Notes under the pieces: generated by a model
What the model saw: only the letters and a program-made list of their open reading frames with translations
Databases searched by the model: none
Told to the model about the DNA's origin: nothing
Position numbers and translations under genes: made by a program
Assembly (NCBI GenBank): GCA_026708185.1
Contig: JAPOVK010000027.1
Span: 1 to 64,000, forward strand
Source: Gammaproteobacteria bacterium
Lineage (GTDB): Bacteria; Pseudomonadota; Gammaproteobacteria; Pseudomonadales; Azotimanducaceae
DNA: 64,000 bases
Direction: 5' to 3'
Shown: positions 45,907 through 55,563 of the stretch, in pieces
Layout of the letters: each line of letters begins with the position of its first letter
How positions within the stretch are numbered: the first letter of the stretch is position 1

Positions 45907-48900
45907 ATGCTATTGGTCAATCGCGGTGCGCCGCTCTGGGGTGCGCTGGCACTCATCGTCGTGCCGGGCGGCATGCAAACCGCCCTGGCCCAGGGCCAGC
46001 AGGCCGTCGAAATCGAGGAGATCGTGGTCACGGGCACGCGGATCCGCGATCCCAACGTCATCAGTTCGTCCCAGATCACCACTGTCCAAGCCGAGGACAT
46101 CGCGGATCGCGGTATCACGCGCGTCGAGGACTACCTCAACGACCTGCCGCAGGTCTCGCCGGGCCAGGCCATCACCGCTTCGAACGGCTCGTCGGGCACG
46201 GCGACGGTGAATGTCCGCAATCTCGGCTGCGCGCGGACCCTGGTGCTGATCAACGGCCAGCGCCTGGCTCCAGGCACCACCGGTGGCGGCAACTGCGCGG
46301 ACCTCAACTCCATACCCACCTTGCTGCTCGAACGGGTGGAAGTGCTGACCGGCGGGGCATCGTCCGTCTACGGCTCGGATGCGGTGGCCGGCGTCGTCAA
46401 CTTCATCCTCGACGACGATTTCGAGGGCTTCCGGGCGAGCTACATGCACAGCCGCTACCAGCATACGAACGACAACGACGAGTTCCGAGACCTGGTGCGC
46501 TCCTACGACTACCAGGTGGCTGACGGGGACGTGACCACGGGCGAGACCGACAAGCTCGCGCTCGCCTTCGGTGGCCGCGTACTGGATGGGCGCGGCCATG
46601 TGACGGGCTTCATCGAAAAGACGGACACGTCGCCCATCCTGCAAGGCGACTACGACATCTCCGCCTGTGCGCTGACGCGCGGCAAGAGCGCCTGCGGCGG
46701 CTCCTCCACCATTCCACCGGGTCGCTGGGCCGACTTCGGCGGCTACTCTGCGCTGGGCTACGCCAACACGGTCGATCCGTCCGTCACCGGACTCGATCTC
46801 AAGGTCCTCGGAGACGAGTTCGTGCCCCGGGCCGGGCAGACCTTCAACTACAACCCGACCAACTTCTTCCAGCGCCCGGATGAGCGGCTGAACGTCGGCT
46901 TCTTCGGCGACTACCAAGTGACCGACACCATCGAGGCGTACGCGAGCGTACGATCGATGCGGTCCGAGTCCAATGCGCAGATCGCCTACTCCGGGACCTT
47001 CGGCAACATCACGTCGCTGCCTTGCTACAACCCCCTGCTCTCGAAGCAGCAGTACGACACCGTATGCGGCAACTGGGCCGGCATGGGCGGTGACCACGCG
47101 CCGGACTTCCAGAGCGCCGCGACGGCCCTGGCGTACCTCTCCACGCTCGCCCAGGCGGTCGGCGACGGCGACATCATCGGCTACCGGGCACCCCTGTACT
47201 CGCTCAAGCGCAATGTGGAAGGCGGACCACGCCAGAACATCACCACCTACGAGAACACGGTGTCGATCTACGGCGCGCGCGGCGACATCGGCGAGCGCTG
47301 GTCCTTCGATATCTCCTACCAGGCCTCGGACGTCGAGTACACCAGCGAGTACCGCAACGACCTGTCGGTGATGGCCATCAACCGCGCGATCGACGTAATC
47401 AGCGTCAACGGCACGCCGACGTGCGTTGCGGCCCTGAACGGCAGCGACCCGGCCTGCCTGCCGTATAACCTCTTCCAGGGCGGCCTGCCCGGCGACGGCG
47501 GAATCCAAGGCGTGATCGACGGCGGTCCGGAATTGCAGCGCTACATCGCCAACTCGACTTTCGTGCTCGGCACCGGCCGGCAGCGCATCTTGCAGGCGGT
47601 GGTGTCCGGTGAGACCGCCTTCGCCTTGCCTGGCGCGCCGAGCGGGATCTCGACCGCAATCGGCATCGAGACCAAGGACCTCAGCACCGACTTCCGTCCA
47701 GACCGGCCGAGCCGCACGGGCGACCGGTCCGGCTCCGGCGGCGCCACCTTGCCGCTCGCCGGCGGCTACGACGTCACGGAGTATTTCGTCGAACTCGGCA
47801 TTCCCGTGCGTGACAACCTGAGCCTGGATGCAGGCTATCGCTACGCGGACTACTCGACAGGCAATACCACGGACACCTTCAAGCTGGGGGCGTTCTGGCA
47901 GATCGCCAACTCGATCGCGTTGCGCGGCTCCTACCAGTCCGCCATCCGCCACGCGAGCCTATACGAGCTGTTCCGCGCGCAAGGCTTCAACCTCGTCGAC
48001 CTGGCGGACGACCCGTGTGGCCTTTCCATGAGCGCCAGCCGGGCGGCCTGTGCCAACACCGGGCTGCCCGACGCGCTGTACGGCACGGACCTGAAGTCGC
48101 CGGCGGACCAGTACAACATCCTCCAAGGCGGCCGCCCCGACGTGGAACCCGAGGAGGCGTCGTCGTTCACCGCCGGCCTGGTCGCGACGCCCACGTTCAT
48201 CGACGGCCTGACGGTGACCCTCGACTACTTCCAGATCAACGTGGAGAAGGGGATCGGCACCATTCCCGCGGCCACCGCCCTCGAGAAGTGCCTGGACACC
48301 GGCATCGCGACCTTCTGCGACCTGATCAACCGCAACCCGGTCAACGGGTCGCTGTGGCTTGCCGGCGGCTACATCTCGGCCCAGACGACCAACTTGAGCG
48401 AGGAGACGGTCGAAGGCCTCGACATCATCTTCGACTACACGTTCGGCACGCGATTCGGCTTCGTGACCGTGGAAGGCGTGACCACGAACCTGTGGACCGC
48501 GGACCTGATCGAACTGGTCGGCGAGGCGCCGCTCGGCTGCGCCGGCCACTGGGGCGCCTACTGCGGCAAGAATCCGCAACCGAAGTGGAGCGGGAACTAC
48601 AAGGCGACCCTGCAAGCCCCCCGCGACCTGCGGATATCGGTCGGGCTGCGCTACCTCGGCGAGACCGAGGACCTAGGCTCCAACGAGATCGACTTCGAGG
48701 CGGAGACGTACTGGGACCTGACCGCCGAGTGGCGGGCGACCGACCACCTCCTGGCCACCGCGGGGGTAAGCAACCTGTTCGACACCGACCCGCAGGTCAG
48801 CTCCGACGCAGGCACCGCGCCGGGGAACGGCAACACGTTCCCGGCCTTCTTCGACGCCCTGGGGCGCTACATGTTCGTCAACGTCGGGGTGAGCTTCTGA
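45907..48900 (+). CDS. TonB-dependent outer-membrane receptor (large, OAR/oligosaccharide-type)
   Basis: A 997-residue receptor; ATG 45907 gives a signal peptide ending near TALAQG. The TonB box is EEIVVTGTRI. The plug has RVEDYLNDLPQVSPGQA, VNVRNLGCARTLVLINGQRLAPG and ERVEVLTGGASSVYGSDAVAGVVNF (about residues 140-165), the string of Xanthomonadales/Sphingomonad-type large receptors used for glycans or peptides. Barrel strands end in NVGVSF with the expected terminal Phe. Several Cys pairs in the extracellular loops (for example GCAGHWGAYCG) suggest disulfides. It is followed by a PhoX-like gene after 162 bases. Confidence 0.95.
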   Translation: MLLVNRGAPLWGALALIVVPGGMQTALAQGQQAVEIEEIVVTGTRIRDPNVISSSQITTVQAEDIADRGITRVEDYLNDLPQVSPGQAITASNGSSGTATVNVRNLGCARTLVLINGQRLAPGTTGGGNCADLNSIPTLLLERVEVLTGGASSVYGSDAVAGVVNFILDDDFEGFRASYMHSRYQHTNDNDEFRDLVRSYDYQVADGDVTTGETDKLALAFGGRVLDGRGHVTGFIEKTDTSPILQGDYDISACALTRGKSACGGSSTIPPGRWADFGGYSALGYANTVDPSVTGLDLKVLGDEFVPRAGQTFNYNPTNFFQRPDERLNVGFFGDYQVTDTIEAYASVRSMRSESNAQIAYSGTFGNITSLPCYNPLLSKQQYDTVCGNWAGMGGDHAPDFQSAATALAYLSTLAQAVGDGDIIGYRAPLYSLKRNVEGGPRQNITTYENTVSIYGARGDIGERWSFDISYQASDVEYTSEYRNDLSVMAINRAIDVISVNGTPTCVAALNGSDPACLPYNLFQGGLPGDGGIQGVIDGGPELQRYIANSTFVLGTGRQRILQAVVSGETAFALPGAPSGISTAIGIETKDLSTDFRPDRPSRTGDRSGSGGATLPLAGGYDVTEYFVELGIPVRDNLSLDAGYRYADYSTGNTTDTFKLGAFWQIANSIALRGSYQSAIRHASLYELFRAQGFNLVDLADDPCGLSMSASRAACANTGLPDALYGTDLKSPADQYNILQGGRPDVEPEEASSFTAGLVATPTFIDGLTVTLDYFQINVEKGIGTIPAATALEKCLDTGIATFCDLINRNPVNGSLWLAGGYISAQTTNLSEETVEGLDIIFDYTFGTRFGFVTVEGVTTNLWTADLIELVGEAPLGCAGHWGAYCGKNPQPKWSGNYKATLQAPRDLRISVGLRYLGETEDLGSNEIDFEAETYWDLTAEWRATDHLLATAGVSNLFDTDPQVSSDAGTAPGNGNTFPAFFDALGRYMFVNVGVSF

Positions 48901-49062
48901 CGTTCGGTGGTAGGCGGGCCTCCCGGCCGGCACACACCGATCTCCCACACTTTCCGCGGTGATTCGCCGCGTAGGGGCATGGCGGCATCACCGTACTCGA
49001 CCTCGCCAGCGACATCGTGTTAGGTTCCTACGCTCGGGAAATCAAGACTGGGGAGTCAAACT
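48901..49062. repeat. Spacer with a short copy of the palindromic repeat
   Basis: Directly after the receptor stop codon lies GTAGGCGGGCCTCCCGGCCGGC (about 48908-48929), a shortened relative of the repeat at 7173 and 13010. The remainder leads to the PhoX-like gene and has no visible gene. The hairpin could attenuate read-through from the receptor gene. Confidence 0.55.
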
Positions 49063-50724
49063 ATGCGCCAACCGTTACGTTCGCCTGGCCACCGTCGCCT
49101 GGCCACCGTCACCTCGATAGTCATCGCCGCGTTCAGCGGCACCGCTGCGTGGGCCGGAACCGATCCGTACTTCAACCCGCTGACCCAATCCACCGCGGTC
49201 GCGTCCCCCAACCACGTCAACGAGCTCAACTCACCGTGGCAGATTCCGCCGGGCCTTTCGCAGCGGAACCTGATGAGCCTCAAAGAGGTGGAGGCCGACG
49301 CCACGCAGTCCGTGCAGCGCGTCCCATTCGGCGGCATCTCATCGATGTTCGACATGCTTGCCTACGACCCGTCAGGCCGTTACATCTTCATTCCGCACGA
49401 GACGCCGTTCGGTGCCGGCCTGTCCCGGTACGACACGGTCGAAGACCGCACCGAATTGCTGTTTGCCGGAGACTCCACGGCGTCCGACTTCGGCGCGTGT
49501 TGGGGCCAGGCGTGCCCGGCTTGGGCAGCGGACTTCGCGGCCTTCGACCCGGCACGCTGGACACCCAACGGCACCGTCCTCCTCGGAGAGGAGTGGTCCG
49601 GGCTCGGGCGGATAGTCGAGATCCTGGATCCCCTCGGCGATGCGCCCGAAGACCCCATCGTCAGCTCCTTGGTGGAGGGAGAGGACTACCGAATCCTCGA
49701 CTCGATCGCCAAGGTGGCCCACGAGGGCATCAACTTCAGCCGCCGCTTCCCCGACCGGCTCATCTACTACATCGACGAGTGGAACTCCGGTTCGATCTAC
49801 GCGCTGTTGCTCAAGACGCCGGGAGACTACACCGGAGGCGGACAGACCTTCGTGCTGTCGGTGGACGCCTTCATGGAAACCGGCGGCGATCCCACGGCCT
49901 ATTGGAACGAAGGGGTGAACAAGAACGCACAACGCTTCGGCTGGGCCACGTGGGTTCCAATCACCGATGCCGACGGCAAGCCGCTGCCCGGCGTCCGCGA
50001 TCCCTTTATGGACGGACCGACCGTGGATCCGAGGACGCGCTCCGATGTGCGCGGCGGACGTGCGGCGGCGGACGACGTGGGTGGCACACCTTACGGCCGG
50101 CCCGAGGATATGGAGGTTGGCATGCTGGCTAATCGCAACGAAGTGCTCTACGTAGCCATAACCTCGGAACATTCCGTGATCTCCATCGAGATGCTGGGCA
50201 GTCGCAAAGCGATCGTGCGCGAGTTCGCGACGGCCGAGTCGGCCAAGAACGTCGGCTTCGCTGCGACCACCGGCACCCTGAACTCACCCGACAACCTAGC
50301 CCAGGATGCACTCGGCAATATCTACATCATCGAAGACTCCCCCAACTCGGGTGACGTCGGCGGCGACATCTGGTTCGCCCGAGACGCTGACGGCAGCGGC
50401 GTCGCCGAATCGCTCGACCACTTCATGAGCATCCAGGTCAACGGCTCCGAGCACACGGGCATGATCTTCCACCCGTTAAATCCCGAGAAGTTCGTGGTCG
50501 CCGTGCAGCACCCGAGCAGCACCGACCTCGAGGAAGTCCCGGATGGCATGGGCGATGCGGTCTGGGAGTTCGACGTGAGTAGTGTCGTACCGCCACCGTG
50601 CGGCGATGGTGGCAGCCGCTACACGAACTGCACGCCCCGGGTCGGCAACCCGTTCGCGTCGGATCTACGCGCCGCCGCCGAGCGCGGCATTGGAATCGGT
50701 GCGCCGCTGAACGCCGTTTGGTAG
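49063..50724 (+). CDS. PhoX-like (DUF839) secreted protein
   Basis: A 553-residue protein with a signal peptide (TSIVIAAFSGTAAWAG) and the PhoX/DUF839 beta-propeller: LLGEEWSGLGRIVEI near residue 170, VAHEGINFSRRFP, RPEDMEVGM (the family RPED motif) and SPDNLAQDALGNIYIIEDSPNSGDVGGDIW. Characterised PhoX enzymes are Ca/Fe-dependent alkaline phosphatases, but many DUF839 proteins lack proven activity. It has no obvious Tat motif, unlike classical PhoX. A strong hairpin follows the stop codon. It lies after the large TonB receptor in the same direction. Confidence 0.87.
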   Translation: MRQPLRSPGHRRLATVTSIVIAAFSGTAAWAGTDPYFNPLTQSTAVASPNHVNELNSPWQIPPGLSQRNLMSLKEVEADATQSVQRVPFGGISSMFDMLAYDPSGRYIFIPHETPFGAGLSRYDTVEDRTELLFAGDSTASDFGACWGQACPAWAADFAAFDPARWTPNGTVLLGEEWSGLGRIVEILDPLGDAPEDPIVSSLVEGEDYRILDSIAKVAHEGINFSRRFPDRLIYYIDEWNSGSIYALLLKTPGDYTGGGQTFVLSVDAFMETGGDPTAYWNEGVNKNAQRFGWATWVPITDADGKPLPGVRDPFMDGPTVDPRTRSDVRGGRAAADDVGGTPYGRPEDMEVGMLANRNEVLYVAITSEHSVISIEMLGSRKAIVREFATAESAKNVGFAATTGTLNSPDNLAQDALGNIYIIEDSPNSGDVGGDIWFARDADGSGVAESLDHFMSIQVNGSEHTGMIFHPLNPEKFVVAVQHPSSTDLEEVPDGMGDAVWEFDVSSVVPPPCGDGGSRYTNCTPRVGNPFASDLRAAAERGIGIGAPLNAVW

Positions 50725-50735
50725 CGCCACCGCAC

Positions 50736-50774
50736 AAAGACCCGGGCCGACGACCATAGTCGGCCCGGGTCTTT
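50736..50774 (+). terminator. Strong hairpin terminator after the PhoX-like gene
   Basis: AAAGACCCGGGCCGAC and GTCGGCCCGGGTCTTT form a perfect 16-bp stem around a seven-base loop, twelve bases after the stop codon. A-tract and T-tract ends on the stem make it usable from both strands, although the T-tract is short. Confidence 0.85.
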
Positions 50775-50865
50775 ACCACCCATGCGAAGTACCGGGGCAC
50801 GGCCACATGGCGAGTGGCCAACGCGTCGTGCGCGACGCGCGTGTCGTACTCGACACGTATTGACG

Positions 50866-52674
50866 GTGTGCGGACCGCGAACGGGTACTCCCGTTCGCGT
50901 TCGTCGTGCCGGCCCGACACAAGCTCTACTGCGGGCCCAGAAGCCCGCGGTCCTCGCACTGGCGTTGGCACTCATGTGCGGCTGTCTGCCGCAGCCCGGA
51001 CGAGCGCCTGTCGACCCCGTGCTAGCAGACCCCGTGGACGTACCGCCGGTCGACGCCGTGCCAGCAGACCCCGTGGACGTACCGCCTGCCCCCTTCCACG
51101 AGCAGGTCCTCGCGTATCTCGGCGACAGCGACGCCGTGGTGCCACGTCCGCTTCCGGATGTCCATCCCGTGCGGACCGCCTTCAACCCCGAGGCGATCAT
51201 TCCGCCGCAGTGCTACACGCGCACCGAGGGTCGCTTCAACCCCTGCTACGTGTGCCACCAGCGCGAGATCCCGGGCCGGGAGAACGTCATGAACGACGAC
51301 GACCTGCAGGTCGCCTACAGCTTCAGCGACGTCGGCATGACCAACCACTGGCGAAACCTGTTCGAGGACCGGTCCGCAGAAATCGGGTACGTTTCCGACG
51401 ACGAGATCCGCGCATGGGTGGACGGCGACAACTACAGCGCCCTTGCCCCGCGTCTGCGGCAAGCCGGTTTCAGGGGCTGGATTCCCGACCTCGACGGTCT
51501 CGAGCGGGGCGCCGGGGCGTTCGACGATCAAGGTTTCGCGCTCGACGGCAGTCACTGGGTGGCTTTCAACTACAAGCCGTTCCCGAGCACGTTCTGGCCG
51601 ACCAACGGCTCTACCGACGACGTCATGATCCGCCTGCCCGTGCAGTTCCGGACAGACACCGGCGGCAGCTACACCCGGGACGTGTACCTCGCCAACCTAG
51701 CGATCCTCGAGGCAGGCATCAAGGGACTCGACTCGATCACCGTGCCGCCCGTGGACGAGCGGCGCCTGGGCGCCGACCTCGATGGCGACGGCCGGCTCGG
51801 CGTTGCCCGACGCGTCGTTGAGCCGACGAGTTACGTCGGCGCAGCCGTTGACGAGTTCCACGATACGTACCTCTACCCGGCGGGCACCGAGTTTCTGCAC
51901 ACGGTTCGCTACCTCGGGATCGCCGAAGACGGCGAGATCGGATCGTCGCGGCGCATGAAGGAGGTCCGCTACATGCGCAAGTGGGTCCCCTACAGCAAGC
52001 AGGTCTACGCGCGCCAGTACCAGCTCGAGGCGTTCGAGAAGGAACTCGGCAACATGCCCCAGTACGCCTATCTCGGCGATAAGGGCCTCGACAACAAGTT
52101 CGGCTGGTCGGTGCAGGGCTTCATCGAGGGCCGCCGTGGCGAACTACGCGCCGCCACGTACGAGGAGACCCTGTTCTGCATGGGTTGCCACACCTCGGTC
52201 GGCGTCACCGTCGACAAGACCTTCGGCTTCCCGCGCAAGGTCGACGGCGCCCCGGGTTGGGGCTACATCGACCTCAAGGGCATGCCCGATGCGCCGAGCT
52301 TCGGCGAGACCCGAGGCGAGATCGCCGTCTACCTCGAGCGGGTCGGCGGTGGTGGAGAGTTCCGCAGCAACCCGGAGATGTTTGCGCGCTGGTTCAACGC
52401 GGACGGAAGCGTGGCTCGGGAACGGGTGGCGGCTGCGGCGGATGTCTACGCGCTGGTCGTGCCGTCGGTGGCGCGAGCGCTGGCCCTCAACAAGGCTTAT
52501 CGGGCCATAGTGCTCGAACAGGACTACATCTACGGTCGCGACGCGATGCCGGAGCCGCCGGCCAATGTCTTCACGCACATCGACAACACGACCGCGCCAA
52601 CGCTGCCGGAAGAGTTCGTCTACGACTGGGACATCCGCCTGGATTGGTCAAGCAGCACGGAAACTCGACCCTAA
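50866..52674 (+). CDS. Di-CxxCH putative cytochrome c-like lipoprotein
   Basis: About 600 residues. A basic n-region and the hydrophobic ALALALMCGC suggest a lipoprotein, followed by a repetitive Pro/Val/Asp linker (DPVDVPP twice). Two heme-c binding motifs lie far apart: CYVCH (about 120 residues into the chain) and CMGCH (about 425). A metal-binding-like DLDGDGRLG is seen between them. No named family is recognised. The frame is open from ATG 50782, but that codon sits only eight bases after the terminator stem; GTG 50866 or another non-ATG codon is a better start. It would be a periplasm-facing electron carrier or diheme enzyme; no partner is adjacent. Confidence 0.75.
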   Translation: MCGPRTGTPVRVRRAGPTQALLRAQKPAVLALALALMCGCLPQPGRAPVDPVLADPVDVPPVDAVPADPVDVPPAPFHEQVLAYLGDSDAVVPRPLPDVHPVRTAFNPEAIIPPQCYTRTEGRFNPCYVCHQREIPGRENVMNDDDLQVAYSFSDVGMTNHWRNLFEDRSAEIGYVSDDEIRAWVDGDNYSALAPRLRQAGFRGWIPDLDGLERGAGAFDDQGFALDGSHWVAFNYKPFPSTFWPTNGSTDDVMIRLPVQFRTDTGGSYTRDVYLANLAILEAGIKGLDSITVPPVDERRLGADLDGDGRLGVARRVVEPTSYVGAAVDEFHDTYLYPAGTEFLHTVRYLGIAEDGEIGSSRRMKEVRYMRKWVPYSKQVYARQYQLEAFEKELGNMPQYAYLGDKGLDNKFGWSVQGFIEGRRGELRAATYEETLFCMGCHTSVGVTVDKTFGFPRKVDGAPGWGYIDLKGMPDAPSFGETRGEIAVYLERVGGGGEFRSNPEMFARWFNADGSVARERVAAAADVYALVVPSVARALALNKAYRAIVLEQDYIYGRDAMPEPPANVFTHIDNTTAPTLPEEFVYDWDIRLDWSSSTETRP

Positions 52675-52690
52675 CGTGGGACTTAAGCCT

Positions 52691-53923
52691 CTAGCCGCCC
52701 GGACTCCCCGGGCGCCGTTCTCCGCTTCCACCCATCCGTTTCGCCGCCGCGCGGCGCTCGCTACCCAAGGGGTGCATGACGCCAGCACCGGGCGGCCAGA
52801 CGCCGGGTTCCGCCTTGATGTGGCGACACAGGTGCTTGCCATGGTGCGTGAGCGTCTCCCAGATGTGGTGGGGCATGGTCTTCGCGTGCTTCGGCCCCAG
52901 CCAAGGAGCGCCGTATTCCACGTTCGGCAGGGAGCGAATCTCTCGGCTTAGGTTCGGTGTCGCACCGTGCCAGGCGCGATTGTCGCGAATGACGCCGGCG
53001 CCCGCCGGGGCACCCACCAGGGTCGACATGCGCATCCACTCGGGCTCGTCGGCGGGCGGCGGTGGCGGCATCTGCCAAGTGTGCGAGCCGAGAATCTGGC
53101 GGATCGGTCCGTTCTCCCAGGTAAGATCGCACATCGCGAAGTTGATGGTGACCACCGCCGGGCAGAAATCGATGATGCGCCGCCGAGTGGCGAGGTCCGG
53201 GCCATCCGACACTTCCTCGGTCTCGATCTCGATGCCAATGTCCCTGGCCGTCTGCAGACGCCCCGCGGAGATTTGGTTGGATTCCCGGACGTCGGCGTGC
53301 AGGTGCTGGTACTCGACAGCGCCCGGCAGGCAAAGATCGCCACCGGCACCGAGGACCATGTAGTCCGTCGAGCCGAATATCTCGGTGAGGATGGGCGTGG
53401 TAGTGGGCAGGTCCACCATGGCCGCCCACTCCTCCTCGTGCAGCATCTGGCGCGAGGCGGACGCCGTGCCGTAGCTGTAGCGATGCGGCAGCCGGCCGCT
53501 CTCGGTGACGTACTTGCGCTGATCCCGCCCGGGAACTTCGAGGATCTGGCGCAGTGCCCGGGCGCTGCCGCGGCGGAACTGCGCGAGGTGCTCCTCGTCG
53601 AGGAGGTCGCGAACCACCACGAAGCCGTCACGGCGGAAAATCCGGGCGGCACGCTCGACTTCGTTCGGATCCAAGATCTCGAGCCCCGGGATGCCGTTGT
53701 GCCGTTTCAGGCGGCTGCGCAGCCGCGCCACGTCCGGATGGTCATATACACGCTCGCGAGGCGCACGCGGATCCGGCACGCCGAAACCCGGTTGGCCGGG
53801 GAACGGATTGCCCTCGGCGTCCACGGTCTCGTTGACCGGCGTGTATGGATCCCAACCGACGGCGGAATCTCCAAAAACTGCCAGCGTGTCAAGCTCCTGC
53901 TGCACCGAGGATCGTGCCGTCAT
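52691..53923 (-). CDS. Phytanoyl-CoA dioxygenase family protein (PhyH-7, divergent)
   Basis: A 410-residue, long PhyH-fold protein starting at ATG 53923 behind AAGAAGGAG. It has AARIFRRDGFVVVRDLLDEEHLAQFR (the family N-terminal string), the HxD motif in EYQHLHADVRES (about residue 203), GPIRQILGSHTWQMP and the distal His in RAWHGATPNLSREIRSLPNVEYG. A helical insert of about 50 residues sits after HAD. It is the most diverged of the seven PhyH proteins and lies outside the main cluster. It is convergent with the di-CxxCH gene. Confidence 0.88.
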   Translation of the reverse strand: MTARSSVQQELDTLAVFGDSAVGWDPYTPVNETVDAEGNPFPGQPGFGVPDPRAPRERVYDHPDVARLRSRLKRHNGIPGLEILDPNEVERAARIFRRDGFVVVRDLLDEEHLAQFRRGSARALRQILEVPGRDQRKYVTESGRLPHRYSYGTASASRQMLHEEEWAAMVDLPTTTPILTEIFGSTDYMVLGAGGDLCLPGAVEYQHLHADVRESNQISAGRLQTARDIGIEIETEEVSDGPDLATRRRIIDFCPAVVTINFAMCDLTWENGPIRQILGSHTWQMPPPPPADEPEWMRMSTLVGAPAGAGVIRDNRAWHGATPNLSREIRSLPNVEYGAPWLGPKHAKTMPHHIWETLTHHGKHLCRHIKAEPGVWPPGAGVMHPLGSERRAAAKRMGGSGERRPGSPGG

Positions 53924-54001
53924 GCCGCTCCTTCTTGGGGCCGTTTGCGCGGGATCCTGATCATATGCAAATCCTCGACGCCCGTGCACTTGGGGCGGCC
54001 A

Positions 54002-54568
54002 TCAACCGGGTGAACGCCTCGCTCGCCTGAACCGGGCGACCACGCGCTCGCCGAAGAGCAGCACCAGGATCGCGCCGTACACGAACGGGTCCATGAAACC
54101 TCCCTTGGACAGCCACATCAGGTGTGTCCACGCGGCGACGGCAGCGGGATAGACCAGCCGATGAAGCATCCGCCAGCGTCGCCCCAAGCGACGTTGCCAA
54201 CCCCGCGTCGAGGTCGCAGCGAGGGGAATCAGCATCAAAAGCGCTGAGAACCCCACCGTGATGTACGGTCGCTTGACGACGTCCCCGGCGATGGTGGCCA
54301 GTTCGAAACCCGCCAGCACGGCCAAGTAGGCGATGAAGTGCAGGACGATGTACGCGAATGCCCACAGGCCGAACATCCGTCGGAAGCGAACCAGGCGCGG
54401 TTGGCGCAGGACCCGGGACGTGGGCGATACCGCCAAGGTGATCAGCAGGATGCGCAAGCCCCACGTCCCAAGCGTCCGCACCAACTCGTCCGCCGGATCC
54501 GGGCCGAGCCCGCTGCCGGGCACTTGGAACTCCCGCCAGACATCGACCGCCAACAGCGCCAGCGGCAC
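54002..54568 (-). CDS. msrQ: MsrQ, heme-binding membrane subunit of methionine sulfoxide reductase
   Basis: About 188 residues with five to six transmembrane helices and conserved heme-ligand histidines (YIVLHFIAYLAVL and LHRLVYPAAVAAWTHLMW). MsrQ passes electrons from the quinone pool to periplasmic MsrP, which repairs oxidised methionines. The GTG at 54568 cuts the first helix short; the reading continues upstream (VVLFILLAVPLALLAV), so translation probably starts at an unusual codon nearer the msrP stop at 54606. It follows msrP directly. Confidence 0.88.
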   Translation of the reverse strand: MPLALLAVDVWREFQVPGSGLGPDPADELVRTLGTWGLRILLITLAVSPTSRVLRQPRLVRFRRMFGLWAFAYIVLHFIAYLAVLAGFELATIAGDVVKRPYITVGFSALLMLIPLAATSTRGWQRRLGRRWRMLHRLVYPAAVAAWTHLMWLSKGGFMDPFVYGAILVLLFGERVVARFRRARRSPG

Positions 54569-54605
54569 CGCCAGCAGGATGAAGAGGACGACTCGGACGG
54601 CGCGG

Positions 54606-55559
54606 TCAGTAATAGCGGCTGAGGTCCATCCCCGTGTAGAGCTCGGCCACCTCGTCGTAGCCGTTGAACATCCGCGTGGGGATCCAGTTCGGCCGGAACA
54701 GCGTCGTCGGGAAGCGACGCTCCCGCGCCTGGCTCCAGCGGGGGTGGTCGACGGTTGGGTTGACGTTAGCGTAGAAGCCGTACTCCCGCGGCTGCAAGTC
54801 GTTCCAGGTATTGACCGGTCGGGTCTCGGTCAGGCGGATCGAGACGATGGACTTGATGCTTTTGAAGCCGTACTTCCACGGCACCACGAGGCGGATCGGT
54901 GCGCCGTTCTGCTTTGGCAGCAGATTGCCATACATGCCAACGGCGAAGATGGCGAGGGGATGGTTGGCCTCATCCAGGCGCAGGCCTTCGACGTACGGCC
55001 AGTCGATGCTCGAGAACAGCGATCGCTGGCCGCGCATTTCCGACGGTCGATGCAAGGTCTCGAACATGACGTACTTGGCGTTCCCGGTCGGCTCGAACTT
55101 GTCGAGGATCTTCTTCACCGGAAACCCGATCCACGGGATCACCATCGACCACGCTTCCACGCAGCGCAGCCGGTAGATGCGCTCCTCGAGGTCAATGCCC
55201 ACGAGCATGTCCTCGAGGCCGATCTTGCCGGGCTTGGCCACCTCGCCGGAGACTTCGACGGTCCATGGGTCGATGGTCATTTCGTGCGCATGGGCGGCTG
55301 GATCACCCTTGTCCGTGCCGAACTCGTAGAAGTTGTTGTAGCTGGTCGCGTCGCTCTCCGAAGTCATCGTCTCGTCAAGAGGCGCACCGGGTAAGACGCT
55401 GCGTTCGTCCAGCCAAGCGCCGGGGAGCGCGGCCGCGGGAAGCGCGACTCCCGCCCCGGTCAGAGCCAACGCTTCACGCATGAAACGTCGGCGCGAGCGG
55501 TAGACGTGCTCGGGCGTGATTTCCGAAGGCTTGATGTCGTCGGCGGTTCTGATGAGCAT
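54606..55559 (-). CDS. msrP: MsrP, periplasmic molybdopterin methionine sulfoxide reductase catalytic subunit
   Basis: A 317-residue protein with a Tat-type leader ([20 protein letters not shown]) and the YedY/MsrP core. The molybdenum-ligating Cys is in [20 protein letters not shown] (about residue 133), and [22 protein letters not shown] is a hallmark stretch. It reduces protein-bound methionine sulfoxide in the periplasm, using electrons from MsrQ. It is flanked by pssA upstream (gap of four bases) and msrQ downstream on the same strand. Confidence 0.95.
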   Translation of the reverse strand: MLIRTADDIKPSEITPEHVYRSRRRFMREALALTGAGVALPAAALPGAWLDERSVLPGAPLDETMTSESDATSYNNFYEFGTDKGDPAAHAHEMTIDPWTVEVSGEVAKPGKIGLEDMLVGIDLEERIYRLRCVEAWSMVIPWIGFPVKKILDKFEPTGNAKYVMFETLHRPSEMRGQRSLFSSIDWPYVEGLRLDEANHPLAIFAVGMYGNLLPKQNGAPIRLVVPWKYGFKSIKSIVSIRLTETRPVNTWNDLQPREYGFYANVNPTVDHPRWSQARERRFPTTLFRPNWIPTRMFNGYDEVAELYTGMDLSRYY

Positions 55560-55563
55560 GGAT

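Noticed and set aside
45910-47952. 680-codon minus-strand ORF
   Set aside because: It is antisense to the TonB-dependent receptor, whose plug and barrel motifs are unambiguous.
53961-54464. 167-codon minus-strand ORF
   Set aside because: It is an alternate frame of msrQ with no hydrophobic pattern matching a real protein.
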